DNA of 29,540 bases from Caryophanon sp036309765 (lineage in GTDB: Bacteria; Bacillota; Bacilli; Bacillales_A; Planococcaceae). A program made the translations under genes and the position numbers. Below are positions 23,745-29,540 of the stretch, piece by piece. Every line of letters begins with the position of its first letter. Position 1 is the stretch's first letter. The notes under the pieces were generated by a model. It saw only the letters and a list, made by a program, of their open reading frames with translations. It had not been told where the DNA came from and searched no databases. Location: assembly GCA_036309765.1 (NCBI GenBank), contig JAXJTE010000120.1, positions 1-29,540 of the forward strand, read 5' to 3'.

Positions 23745-24230
23745 TTATACCGGTACTGCTGCTGGCTCAATCACACTTACTAAGTTTGCCATTTCAATTG
23801 CTGAAATAGCGCAATCGTAGCCTTTGTTGCCTGCTTTCGTACCAGCGCGCTCAATTGCTTGCTCGATCGATTCTGTCGTGACGATACCGAAAATAACTGG
23901 CACGCCTGTTTGCAGCGATACTTGTTGAATGCCTTTTGCTGCTTCGTTACATACGTAGTCGTAATGCGTCGTTGCACCGCGAATGACTGTACCAAGACCG
24001 ATCACAGCGTCGTACTTGCCGCTTTCCACTAATTTTTTGGCGATGAATGGCACTTCGTAAGCACCTGGCACCCACGCCACTTCAATTGCATCGTCTTCTA
24101 CACCGTGACGACGTAAGCCATCTACTGCACCGTCTAATAATTTTGAGTTAATGAAGTCGTTGAAACGCCCTACGACGATGCCTACACGTAATCCTGTACC
24201 GATTAAATTTGCTTCAATTGTTTTTACCAT
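23745..24230 (-). CDS. ribH: 6,7-dimethyl-8-ribityllumazine synthase
   Basis: Joins the pyrimidinedione intermediate with dihydroxybutanone phosphate to give lumazine, the penultimate step of riboflavin synthesis; forms cytoplasmic capsids in Bacillus. The product is 161 aa. It shows GIVVGRFNDFI near the N-terminus, VPGAYEVPFIAKKL, the catalytic-histidine loop GATTHYDYVCNEA, and a C-terminal Gly-Lys-Gly-like GNKGYDCA stretch. The ATG at 24230 has AAGGGGG 8 nt upstream, overlapping the ribB stop. Last gene of the operon. Confidence 0.96.
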   Translation of the reverse strand: MVKTIEANLIGTGLRVGIVVGRFNDFINSKLLDGAVDGLRRHGVEDDAIEVAWVPGAYEVPFIAKKLVESGKYDAVIGLGTVIRGATTHYDYVCNEAAKGIQQVSLQTGVPVIFGIVTTESIEQAIERAGTKAGNKGYDCAISAIEMANLVSVIEPAAVPV

Positions 24231-24243
24231 GTTGTTTTCCCCC

Positions 24244-24843
24244 TTAGTTATGTACAAGCTGCATATGCGCAACAAGTTGTTCGATTGTTAAAATAATCAT
24301 GCCGTGCTGTGCCGCAACGACCTCTAACTCTGGACGACGCGCCATCGTACCGTCGATATTTAAAATTTCACAAATAACGGCTGCTGGTGCTGAGCCACAA
24401 AGCTTCGCAAGCTCAACACCTGCTTCTGTATGCCCACGACGCTCTAGTACGCCACCACGCTTTGCAAGCAGCGGGAACATATGCCCTGGACGTTTAAATT
24501 GCTGCGGCGTCGTTGTCGGGTCGCATAAACGTTGAATCGTTTCAGCGCGCTCAAACGCACTAATGCCCGTCGTCGTCGTTTCAAAATCAACGCTTTCTGT
24601 AAATGCTGTGCCGTGCGGGTCTGTGTTATGACGAACCATTGGCGCAAGCTGTAATCGCAGCGCAATGTCCTCATCAATCGGTGCGCAAATGAGTCCGCGC
24701 CCATGCACGGCCATAAAGTTAATATTTTCAGGTGTTGCATGCTCGGCTAAACAAACGAAATCCCCTTCGTTTTCGCGGTCCTCATCATCAACTACGATAA
24801 TGATGCGCCCTGCCTTCAAGTGCTGTAATGCTACGTCTACCAT
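24244..24843 (-). CDS. ribB: 3,4-dihydroxy-2-butanone 4-phosphate synthase, single-domain
   Basis: Converts ribulose 5-phosphate to the four-carbon unit used by lumazine synthase. The product is 199 aa. The acidic active-site loop is VDDEDRENEGDFV, followed by MAVHGRGLICAPI, HNTDPHGTAFTESVD and RRGHTEAGVELAKL. In most Bacillales this domain is the N-terminal half of a roughly 400-aa RibBA fused to GTP cyclohydrolase II. Here it stops right after the RibB domain, with ribH following 13 bp later, so RibA is absent. The ending is clean, without obvious RibA debris. GGGGAGGA lies before the ATG. Confidence 0.95.
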   Translation of the reverse strand: MVDVALQHLKAGRIIIVVDDEDRENEGDFVCLAEHATPENINFMAVHGRGLICAPIDEDIALRLQLAPMVRHNTDPHGTAFTESVDFETTTTGISAFERAETIQRLCDPTTTPQQFKRPGHMFPLLAKRGGVLERRGHTEAGVELAKLCGSAPAAVICEILNIDGTMARRPELEVVAAQHGMIILTIEQLVAHMQLVHN

Positions 24844-24861
24844 GATTGTTCCTCCCCGTGT

Positions 24862-25500
24862 TTAAAAGCCGTGCTGCGCTAAAAAGTCGCGTGAAATATT
24901 CGACGTTGCTTGGCGCTGCGCCATAAAGTGCTGCACGTATTTGCCGAATAAATCACATTCGATGTTGACAATGTCGCCAACTTGCTTTTTGCTTAAAATT
25001 GTTTCTGCATATGTATGCGGAATGAGCGATACCGTAACGCTCGTATCCGTAACGTTAAAAATCGTTAAGCTAATGCCGTCAATGCAAATGGAGCCTTTAT
25101 GAATGCACTGTGCAGCGAGCTCTTTCGGTAGCTGAATATCGACATATACCGCGTTGCCTTTTGGTGTTTTTCGCAGCAGTGTACCGACACCGTCAACGTG
25201 CCCTAATACGATATGTCCACCGAAGCGACCGTTTGCAGCCATCGCACGCTCTAAGTTAACGACGCTACCACGCGCAAGTGATCGTAAACTCGTTGCGTCA
25301 ATCGTCTCAGGCATAACGTCCGCCGTGAAGCTTTTTGGCGTACATGTCGTCACGGTTAAACAAACACCGTTTACGGCGATACTATCACCGAGTTGCACAT
25401 CTTCAAGCACTTTGCTCGCTTGAACTGTGAGTGCAATCGCATCGGCTGTCGCTTGAATGCTCGTAATTTGACCGATTTCTTCAATAATTCCTGTAAACAT
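24862..25500 (-). CDS. ribE: Riboflavin synthase (alpha chain)
   Basis: Dismutates two lumazine molecules to riboflavin. The product is 212 aa with two internally similar lumazine-binding halves. The first begins MFTGIIEEIG and contains VNGVCLTV; the second begins near GGHIVLGHVDGVG and contains IDGISLTIFNV. AGGAGG lies about 5 nt before the ATG. It is first in the operon in this window. The usual Bacillus order ribD-ribE-ribBA-ribH lacks ribD here. Transcription comes from the promoter at 26084-26113 through two FMN riboswitches. Confidence 0.96.
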   Translation of the reverse strand: MFTGIIEEIGQITSIQATADAIALTVQASKVLEDVQLGDSIAVNGVCLTVTTCTPKSFTADVMPETIDATSLRSLARGSVVNLERAMAANGRFGGHIVLGHVDGVGTLLRKTPKGNAVYVDIQLPKELAAQCIHKGSICIDGISLTIFNVTDTSVTVSLIPHTYAETILSKKQVGDIVNIECDLFGKYVQHFMAQRQATSNISRDFLAQHGF

Positions 25501-25572
25501 AAAATCCTCCTAACCTCATTTAACTACTAGGGTTAAGTGATGGACTCGTGCAATGCGCGTCTGTCCGTCCAT

Positions 25573-25601
25573 AAAAAAATCCACTAACGAGTCGTTAGCG
25601 G
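25573..25601 (-). terminator. Expression-platform terminator of the second FMN riboswitch
   Basis: On the minus strand CCGCTAACG pairs with CGTTAGTGG (one G-U) around ACT, followed by ATTTTTTT. It lies between the 3' aptamer and ribE. A competing antiterminator is plausible: the aptamer end AGAAGGCGTACA can pair in two blocks with TGTAC and TTCTT just before and overlapping the terminator arm. A separate 8-bp hairpin (ATTTTTCG/CGAAAAAT) lies between. Confidence 0.85.
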
Positions 25602-25684
25602 AAGAATGAACGGTACACGAAATAAGCCTTTTTTATCGCGATTTTTCGCCATGACGAAAAATACGAAAAAGCTCGTTTTTGTAC

Positions 25685-25812
25685 GCCTTCTCCCATCCAG
25701 ACTATACTGTCGGCTTTGGAATTGCACCAAATCCTGCGATTGCTCGCTCGTAGGCTTATGAAGTTTCCTTCAATCACTACCGGTTGGGATTTTCACCCGA
25801 CCCCGAAGACCA
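25685..25812 (-). promoter_or_regulatory. FMN riboswitch aptamer (RFN element), ribE-proximal copy
   Basis: FMN-binding RNA that turns off the rib operon when FMN is plentiful. On the minus strand it shows the RFN conserved blocks in order: CTTCGGGG, GGGTGAAAATCCCAACCGG, GTGATT, AAGCCTACGAGC, GGATTTGGTG, GCCGACAGTATAGTC and GGATGGGAGAAGG. P1 is formed by GTCTTC and GAAGGC. A GAAA-capped hairpin TGAAG/CTTCA is present. It is followed by its own terminator at 25573-25601 and is a near copy of 25939-26066. Confidence 0.96.
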
Positions 25813-25828
25813 ATTATGTAATTGCAAT

Positions 25829-25858
25829 AAAAAAAGCATCCTGAGAAGATCGGGATGC
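25829..25858 (-). terminator. Expression-platform terminator of the first FMN riboswitch
   Basis: On the minus strand GCATCC pairs with GGATGC, extended by GA/TC past one mismatch, followed by seven T. It sits between the two aptamers, so transcripts can stop before the second is made. The stem's CGATCTTCTC can alternatively pair with the 3' end of the upstream aptamer (GAGAAG, then GATCG after a three-base bulge), giving a classic antiterminator that competes with P1. Confidence 0.85.
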
Positions 25859-25938
25859 GAAAATTGCGTATACGAAATACAGCTAGTTGCCGGCAATTTT
25901 AGGCATGCTAAAAAAGCGCGTACTAACGACTACGATCC

Positions 25939-26066
25939 GCCTTCTCTCATCCAGACTATACTGTCGGCTTTGGAATTGCACCAAATCCTGCGATTGCTCG
26001 CTCGTAGGCTTATGGAGTTTCCTCCAATCACTACCGGTTGGGATTTTCACCCGACCCCGAAGACCA
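25939..26066 (-). promoter_or_regulatory. FMN riboswitch aptamer (RFN element), promoter-proximal copy
   Basis: Complete second RFN element, first to be transcribed. It matches the 25685-25812 copy at all but three of 128 positions with no gaps (offset 254). All conserved RFN blocks and P1 are intact. Its GAAA-capped hairpin is TGGAG/CTCCA where the other copy has TGAAG/CTTCA, a compensatory pair change. The third difference (GGATGAGAG against GGATGGGAG) lies next to P1. Transcription should start about 11 nt upstream. Confidence 0.96.
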
Positions 26067-26083
26067 CTTGTTTAATTGCTTTA

Positions 26084-26113
26084 AGCGTAGCAGAACTAAA
26101 ATTACTCTGTCAA
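26084..26113 (-). promoter_or_regulatory. Promoter of the rib operon
   Basis: On the minus strand a perfect TTGACA is followed after 18 nt by TACGCT, a poor -10. The predicted start near 26077 lies just ahead of the first aptamer, as expected for a riboswitch leader. Confidence 0.6.
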
Positions 26114-26134
26114 CTATAAATTTTCTGACAATAC

Positions 26135-26174
26135 AAAAAATAAAGCATAGCCGCGGTGTTAACCGTTGCTATGC
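26135..26174 (-). terminator. Terminator of the AI-2E transporter gene
   Basis: On the minus strand GCATAGC and GCTATGC pair, with inner CGGT/ACCG, followed by TTTATTTTTTG. Confidence 0.88.
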
Positions 26175-26196
26175 CTTACTTTACGCATATGCTTTT

Positions 26197-27207
26197 TTAT
26201 TTTGCCTCTTTTGCAAATGGATCGCCTTTAATTAAACCAACGATGAAGACGAATAACGGAATCCCGATCACAAGCCCCCACGCACCGAACAATAGCTCCC
26301 CGACCATCAGCACGATGAACGTATAAAAAATCGGCAGCTTCATCGTAATCGAATACAGCTTCGGATTTAAAAAATACGACTCAATCGCATGAATAACCAT
26401 AATCATAATGATCATGTACACAACATAAATTGCACCGCCAATTTGGAATGCGATGATCGATAACGGCACGAGCGAAATGACAACACCGATGACCGGCATA
26501 AGCCCGAGGAAGAAAATCATGATCGCTAAGCCGATAATGTTCGGGAAGCCAAGCAGCACAAGCCCGATAATCGACAGCACCGTATTGACCGTAGAAATCA
26601 TAATTTGCACTTTAATCGCAATGCCAAACGTATTTAAAAAACTTTGTCCAAACGCCGCGACTTGATCATAAATTTTCGCTGTATCTGTCGTGCGTAGTGA
26701 CGCCGAAAACGATTTAATTTTATCCAGCTCAAACAGGAAGAAAAAGCTCAGTAAAATCGCAACGAACGCTTCGAGCAGTAACGTGCTAATTCCGGTTGTT
26801 GCTGCGAGCGCCTTCGCACCAATACTCTCTAACATGCCGCCCATGTCTAAGTTGTTGAGCAAATCATAAATTTGTACGGGCAATACACTTTCATACGCCT
26901 GCAAATTAAACGAGGAGCCTTGAATGACAATCGCTGAAAATTGCTGCACCGCAACCGGCAAATAGCGGTAGCCGGCAAATCCAATGACGAATAGCACGAT
27001 GCTATACATGATGACAATGATGGATTTTTTCATCTGCCACTTCGGAGGAATAATATGCAGTATTTTTGTAAAAATAGTATACGCCAAATATGTAAAAATA
27101 AATGTTAGTAATAAAAAGTTTAATGCGTTTTTCAAAAAGAACAATAACGCAATTAAAACGAATACCGTTAACCACTTTAACGATAATTTATTTTGAATAA
27201 ATTGCAC
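26197..27207 (-). CDS. AI-2E family transporter
   Basis: Polytopic membrane protein of the AI-2 exporter/PerM superfamily. The product is 336 aa. An N-terminal pair of hydrophobic helices (about residues 12-45) is followed by another near 65-85. A soluble helical segment then includes VAAFGQSFLNTFGIAIKVQ. A dense C-terminal helix block has the family-typical FPNIIGLAIMIFFLGLMPVIG and WGLVIGIPLFVFI stretches. The GTG at 27207 is taken as start because AAAGGGG lies 7 nt upstream and no better ATG follows. Members export diverse small molecules or sodium; the substrate is unknown. Single gene. Confidence 0.9.
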   Translation of the reverse strand: MQFIQNKLSLKWLTVFVLIALLFFLKNALNFLLLTFIFTYLAYTIFTKILHIIPPKWQMKKSIIVIMYSIVLFVIGFAGYRYLPVAVQQFSAIVIQGSSFNLQAYESVLPVQIYDLLNNLDMGGMLESIGAKALAATTGISTLLLEAFVAILLSFFFLFELDKIKSFSASLRTTDTAKIYDQVAAFGQSFLNTFGIAIKVQIMISTVNTVLSIIGLVLLGFPNIIGLAIMIFFLGLMPVIGVVISLVPLSIIAFQIGGAIYVVYMIIMIMVIHAIESYFLNPKLYSITMKLPIFYTFIVLMVGELLFGAWGLVIGIPLFVFIVGLIKGDPFAKEAK

Positions 27208-27233
27208 ACAAAATCCCCTTTCACTTTCTTCTT

Positions 27234-27239
27234 ATCATA
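27234..27239 (-). promoter_or_regulatory. Extended -10 element of the AI-2E transporter gene
   Basis: The minus strand reads TGGTATGATAAGAAG, an extended -10, about 27 nt before the GTG start. The same 15 bases occur upstream of ilvE (28458-28472). No good -35 is seen. Confidence 0.45.
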
Positions 27240-27290
27240 CCATAATATGTTGTTGGCACGAGGGCTGAGACTTCACTTTTATAAACAATG

Positions 27291-27330
27291 AAAAAAAGAT
27301 CATTCAAAACAACACTGTTTCGGATGATCT
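27291..27330 (-). terminator. ilvE terminator
   Basis: On the minus strand AGATCATCC pairs with GAATGATCT (one G-U), followed by six or more T. A-rich and T-rich flanks on both sides would allow bidirectional action. Confidence 0.88.
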
Positions 27331-27354
27331 TTTTTCACATATGCTGCTCTCATA

Positions 27355-28425
27355 TTATTTCACAATAACTTTCCAACCATACGTATCGTCTAGCTTCCCG
27401 TATTGAATGCCCGTTAACGTATCATATAATAGCTGTGCGACTTCACCAATTTCGCCGTTGTTCACCACATATTCTTTTCCTTCAAATTTCAGCTGTCCGA
27501 TTGGTGAAATAACCGCCGCTGTTCCTGTACCGAACGATTCCTCAAGCGTGCCATTATTATGTGCTTCAATAATTTCTGTAATTGAAATGCGGCGTTCTTC
27601 TACTGGAATGTTATGTTTACGCAACACTTGCAGCATCGAATCGCGCGTAATACCTGGTAAAATACTGCCGTTTAATGCAGGCGTTACGACCGTTCCGTTT
27701 ATTTTGAAGAAAATATTCATGCTACCTACTTCTTCTACGTACTCGTTTTCACGACCGTCTAACCAAAGTGTCTGCGCATAGCCTTCTTGTGCTGCTACTT
27801 CTTGTGCCTTTAAGCTGCTCGCGTAGTTACCGCCAGTTTTGGCTTCCCCTGTACCACCTGCTACTGCACGTACATATTGTTTTTCTACTAAAATTTTAAC
27901 AGGGTTAATGCCTTCTGCGTAATATGAGCCAACTGGTGACATAATGATAATAAACTGATATTTCTTCGATGGTGATACACCTAAGTACGGCTCTGTCGCA
28001 ATGATAAATGGACGGATGTATAACGACGTATTTTCTGCTGTCGGAATCCAATCACGGTCAAGTTTTACAAGTTGCTTTAACGCCTCTAATGCTAGCTCCT
28101 CATCGATTGGCGGAATACATAAGCGAGCGTTCGATGCGTTTAGACGCGCGAAATTTCGCTCTGGACGGAATAAGGCTACTTCACCATCTACTGTAATGTA
28201 TGCTTTCATTCCTTCAAATACCGTTTGCCCATAATGGAACACCATAGCGGATGGATCTAGCAACAGCGGCTGATACGGAACGATGCGACCATCATGCCAA
28301 CCTTGCCCTTCTGTGTAATCTAAAATAAACATATGGTCAGTAAAAATTTTCCCAAAGCCTAGCTGATCCGCTGCTGGTTTTTGCTTCGGTATGCGGGCGT
28401 GCTCGATTTTAAATGTATATGTCAT
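27355..28425 (-). CDS. ilvE: Branched-chain amino acid aminotransferase
   Basis: PLP enzyme interconverting Leu/Ile/Val and their keto acids; cytoplasmic. The product is 356 aa, the length of the eukaryotic-type (BCAT-II) form found in Bacillus. Landmarks are GWHDGRIVPYQPLLLDP, FHYGQTVFEGMKAY, FRPERNFARLN, the PLP lysine in GEAKTGGNYASSLKAQE, and the late EVGSMNIFF and SFGTGTAAVISPI stretches. AGGAG lies 8 nt before the ATG. Single gene with promoter and terminator. No T-box is visible upstream. Confidence 0.96.
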   Translation of the reverse strand: MTYTFKIEHARIPKQKPAADQLGFGKIFTDHMFILDYTEGQGWHDGRIVPYQPLLLDPSAMVFHYGQTVFEGMKAYITVDGEVALFRPERNFARLNASNARLCIPPIDEELALEALKQLVKLDRDWIPTAENTSLYIRPFIIATEPYLGVSPSKKYQFIIIMSPVGSYYAEGINPVKILVEKQYVRAVAGGTGEAKTGGNYASSLKAQEVAAQEGYAQTLWLDGRENEYVEEVGSMNIFFKINGTVVTPALNGSILPGITRDSMLQVLRKHNIPVEERRISITEIIEAHNNGTLEESFGTGTAAVISPIGQLKFEGKEYVVNNGEIGEVAQLLYDTLTGIQYGKLDDTYGWKVIVK

Positions 28426-28463
28426 ATCATTCGCTCCTATTCCTATGTAAATTTTACCTTCTT

Positions 28464-28490
28464 ATCATACCACGTAATCAACATTTACAA
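28464..28490 (-). promoter_or_regulatory. ilvE promoter
   Basis: On the minus strand TTGTAA is followed after 15 nt by TATGAT, which is preceded by TGG and so forms an extended -10. The 15-base core matches that of the AI-2E gene. Confidence 0.55.
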
Positions 28491-28705
28491 TATTACGAAT
28501 TTTCGATGTTTCTTTCATTATTAATGGACCTGTCTAAATTAAAGTGCGATGTAACCGATACCACAACCTATCGATTTGTACAAACATAGACATAGCTTAC
28601 TGCCATCTTCATTTCTTTTTTCAATGTAAGCATAAGAAAAAATAATAGTTTTTCTCTACTTATAACAGGTGTTGCTTTTCATGCCTGATGCCGCTTCCTG
28701 CTATT
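28491..28705. other. Intergenic, nothing recognised
   Basis: No open frame with a ribosome binding site, no RNA gene and no repeat that I recognise in this stretch. It separates ilvE from the promoter at 28706. Confidence 0.5.
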
Positions 28706-28734
28706 TTGACATAGATTTTACAGCATGCTATTGT
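28706..28734 (+). promoter_or_regulatory. Strong promoter with no gene directly after it
   Basis: A perfect TTGACA is followed after 17 nt by TATTGT with TG one base upstream (extended -10). Transcription would begin near 28741 and meet a terminator hairpin at once. Confidence 0.65.
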
Positions 28735-28743
28735 AAAGTCATA

Positions 28744-28788
28744 AGAACACCACTCGCTTACAACAAGCTGAGTGGTTCTCTGTTTTTT
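28744..28788 (+). terminator. Terminator or attenuator immediately after the 28706 promoter
   Basis: CCACTC pairs with GAGTGG, extended inwards by GCTT/AAGC around ACAAC and outwards by AGAA/TTCT past a two-base bulge. CTG and six T follow. A transcript from the preceding promoter would be about 48 nt, consistent with a small RNA or an attenuated leader. Confidence 0.6.
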
Positions 28789-28825
28789 AAGGGGAAATAA
28801 CACGTGCAAGCACGACGAACGATAA

Positions 28826-28933
28826 TGGTCTTTTCTATTTACTGATGTGAATGGAAGAGATTTTTTTGTGATTCAACTTCATTATTCCGACTTCAGAATG
28901 TATCTTCCAGCATATCTGATTGAAAAAATATGA
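28826..28933 (+). pseudogene. Possible gene remnant
   Basis: A short open frame reads like protein (DVNGRDFFVIQLHY, then FRMYLPAYLIEKI, stop). It has no start with a ribosome binding site in frame. A neighbouring frame does: AAGGGG 9 nt before a GTG at 28804, giving only 13 codons (MQARRTIMVFSIY) before a stop that overlaps this frame. The two together could be a frameshifted or deleted small gene. The YLPAYL segment recalls small immunity-type proteins, but this is too short to assign. Confidence 0.25.
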
Positions 28934-29015
28934 CGTTTCTTGCTTCATTATGTCATCAAATTTATACTAAAGTACAAAAAATGAAATACCACTTTATTTA
29001 TCTGAAAATTTTATA

Positions 29016-29043
29016 TTGATAAAATAATTCGAATACTTATAAT
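29016..29043 (+). promoter_or_regulatory. Promoter near the right end
   Basis: TTGATA and a consensus TATAAT are separated by 16 nt. Transcription would start near 29050, just before a GAGGAGG Shine-Dalgarno-like run at 29060-29066. Confidence 0.6.
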
Positions 29044-29065
29044 AAAACTTAATTCAAATGAGGAG

Positions 29066-29425
29066 GTTGTTTCTGTAGGCTGGCATGCCTTATCACTTGG
29101 GATTTTTCCTGCAAAAAGTAAAAGTGTGAATGATTGTGAAATCATCGTTGCGTCCGATAGGTGGCGAGGGACTCAACGCATGAGATTATCTTCAGAAGAT
29201 GCAATATCTAAAAATTCGCCTTTCGCATTTTTTGCAGTTGATAAACCAGAGGAACATGCTGTTTCAAAGAACAAAGATTGGGATTCGGTTTTATTTGTAG
29301 CAGATTTCGAAAAAATTACTAAATCGATGAAAAATGTTTTTGCGGAAACCTTGGCCGATACGGTAGTGCATATCATCAAGACGGCTGAATTAAAAGAATT
29401 TGAAAATAATAAGAAAGGAAATTGA
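29066..29425 (+). pseudogene. C-terminal fragment of an unrecognised protein
   Basis: The frame is open from 29006 but has no start codon at a usable distance from the GAGGAGG at 29060-29066; the first GTG is at 29126 without a ribosome binding site. The frame translates into coherent protein from about 29066 (VVSVGWHALSLGIFPAKS, later SDRWRGTQRMRLSSEDA, DSVLFVADFEKITKSMKNV) to a polar, Lys-rich end. I do not recognise the family. It reads like the tail of a longer protein joined to a foreign promoter region. It ends 2 bp before a lipoprotein gene with which it appears to form an operon. Codon use (GCG, CCG, CGG) and style differ from the rest of the window. Confidence 0.45.
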
Positions 29426-29427
29426 AA

Positions 29428-29540
29428 ATGAAGACTCTTTTACGTATTTCTCTTTGTGCAGGGGCGGTTTTAGGATGCATGACCGGATGCAATACGCCGC
29501 AGATAGTCAACAAGATTGAACGGGTTGAAAAGATTGATCC
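29428..29540 (+). CDS. Lipoprotein, 3' end cut by window
   Basis: Start of an exported lipoprotein, 37 codons visible. Signal sequence MKTLLRISLCAGAVLGCMTGC has two possible lipobox cysteines, Cys17 (VLGC) and Cys21 (MTGC), followed by NTPQIVNKIERVEKID. AAAGGAA lies 8 nt before the ATG, overlapping the end of the preceding frame. Family unknown. Style resembles lipoproteins of Gram-negative or other non-Bacillales bacteria, which is an impression only. Confidence 0.65.
   Translation, partial: MKTLLRISLCAGAVLGCMTGCNTPQIVNKIERVEKID

Noticed and set aside
25685..26066. Insertion sequence or direct-repeat mobile element
   Set aside because: The 128-nt repeated unit matches the FMN aptamer boundaries exactly, with no transposase, terminal inverted repeats or target duplication.
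25784..26235. Overlapping plus-strand frames across the tandem riboswitches
   Set aside because: They translate the complement of the RFN elements, which is why they contain repeated peptide; no start signals.
28426..28705. T-box leader for ilvE
   Set aside because: No AGGGTGG-type T-box sequence or specifier hairpin was found on the minus strand.
1..29540. CRISPR arrays, tRNA and rRNA genes, prophage genes
   Set aside because: No regularly spaced repeats, no cloverleaf or rRNA signatures, and no phage structural or integrase genes were seen.

Overview
The window looks like a chromosomal segment of a low-to-moderate GC Gram-positive bacterium of the Bacillales. The evidence is strong AGGAGG-type ribosome binding sites at 6-10 nt, sigma-A promoters, an intrinsic terminator after most transcription units, an FMN-controlled riboflavin operon, and the B. 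subtilis-like neighbourhood proI-yqjP-yqjQ. The mix of genes fits the Planococcaceae/Caryophanaceae group (Lysinibacillus, Solibacillus, Caryophanon and relatives). That placement is inference; no rRNA gene is present to fix it.

Layout, left to right. 1-1316: 3' part of a chemotaxis receptor. 1493-4126 (minus): argG-argH, the last two steps of arginine synthesis. 4519-6963 (minus): yqjP (MBL hydrolase), yqjQ (SDR) and a 7-TM protein of unknown function, with a 14-bp TetR-type palindrome upstream. 7089-7892 (plus): proI. 8030-10151 (plus): a NatAB-type ABC exporter (yhaQ-yhaP). 10354-11852 (minus): azlC-azlD plus a universal stress protein. 11958-14058 (minus): a GrpE-like protein, a membrane TPR protein and a 96-residue protein. 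14322-14786 (plus): GNAT acetyltransferase. 14893-21764 (minus): a small acidic protein, a secreted transglutaminase-like protein, cysK, a second universal stress protein, a small membrane protein and a penicillin-acylase-family Ntn hydrolase. 22037-23694 (plus): an N-methyl-amino-acid oxidase (solA-like) and a RibD_C/DHFR-like reductase. 23745-26113 (minus): the riboflavin operon ribE-ribB-ribH. 26197-28425 (minus): an AI-2E family transporter and ilvE. 28426-29540: gene-poor DNA ending in two ORFs unlike the rest.

The most notable feature is the riboflavin leader. It carries two complete, nearly identical FMN riboswitch aptamers in tandem (25939-26066, then 25685-25812, offset by exactly 254 nt). 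Each is followed by its own intrinsic terminator. Only three bases differ between them; two of these form a compensatory base-pair change in a GAAA-capped hairpin. The operon they control lacks ribD and the GTP cyclohydrolase II (RibA) half of the usual RibBA.

Other points of interest are the GrpE-like/TPR operon with no Hsp70 in view, a strong promoter that runs straight into a terminator at 28706-28788, and the right-hand end. At that end a good promoter and Shine-Dalgarno run into an ORF with no start codon, followed by a lipoprotein gene of different character. This suggests recent insertion or an assembly join.
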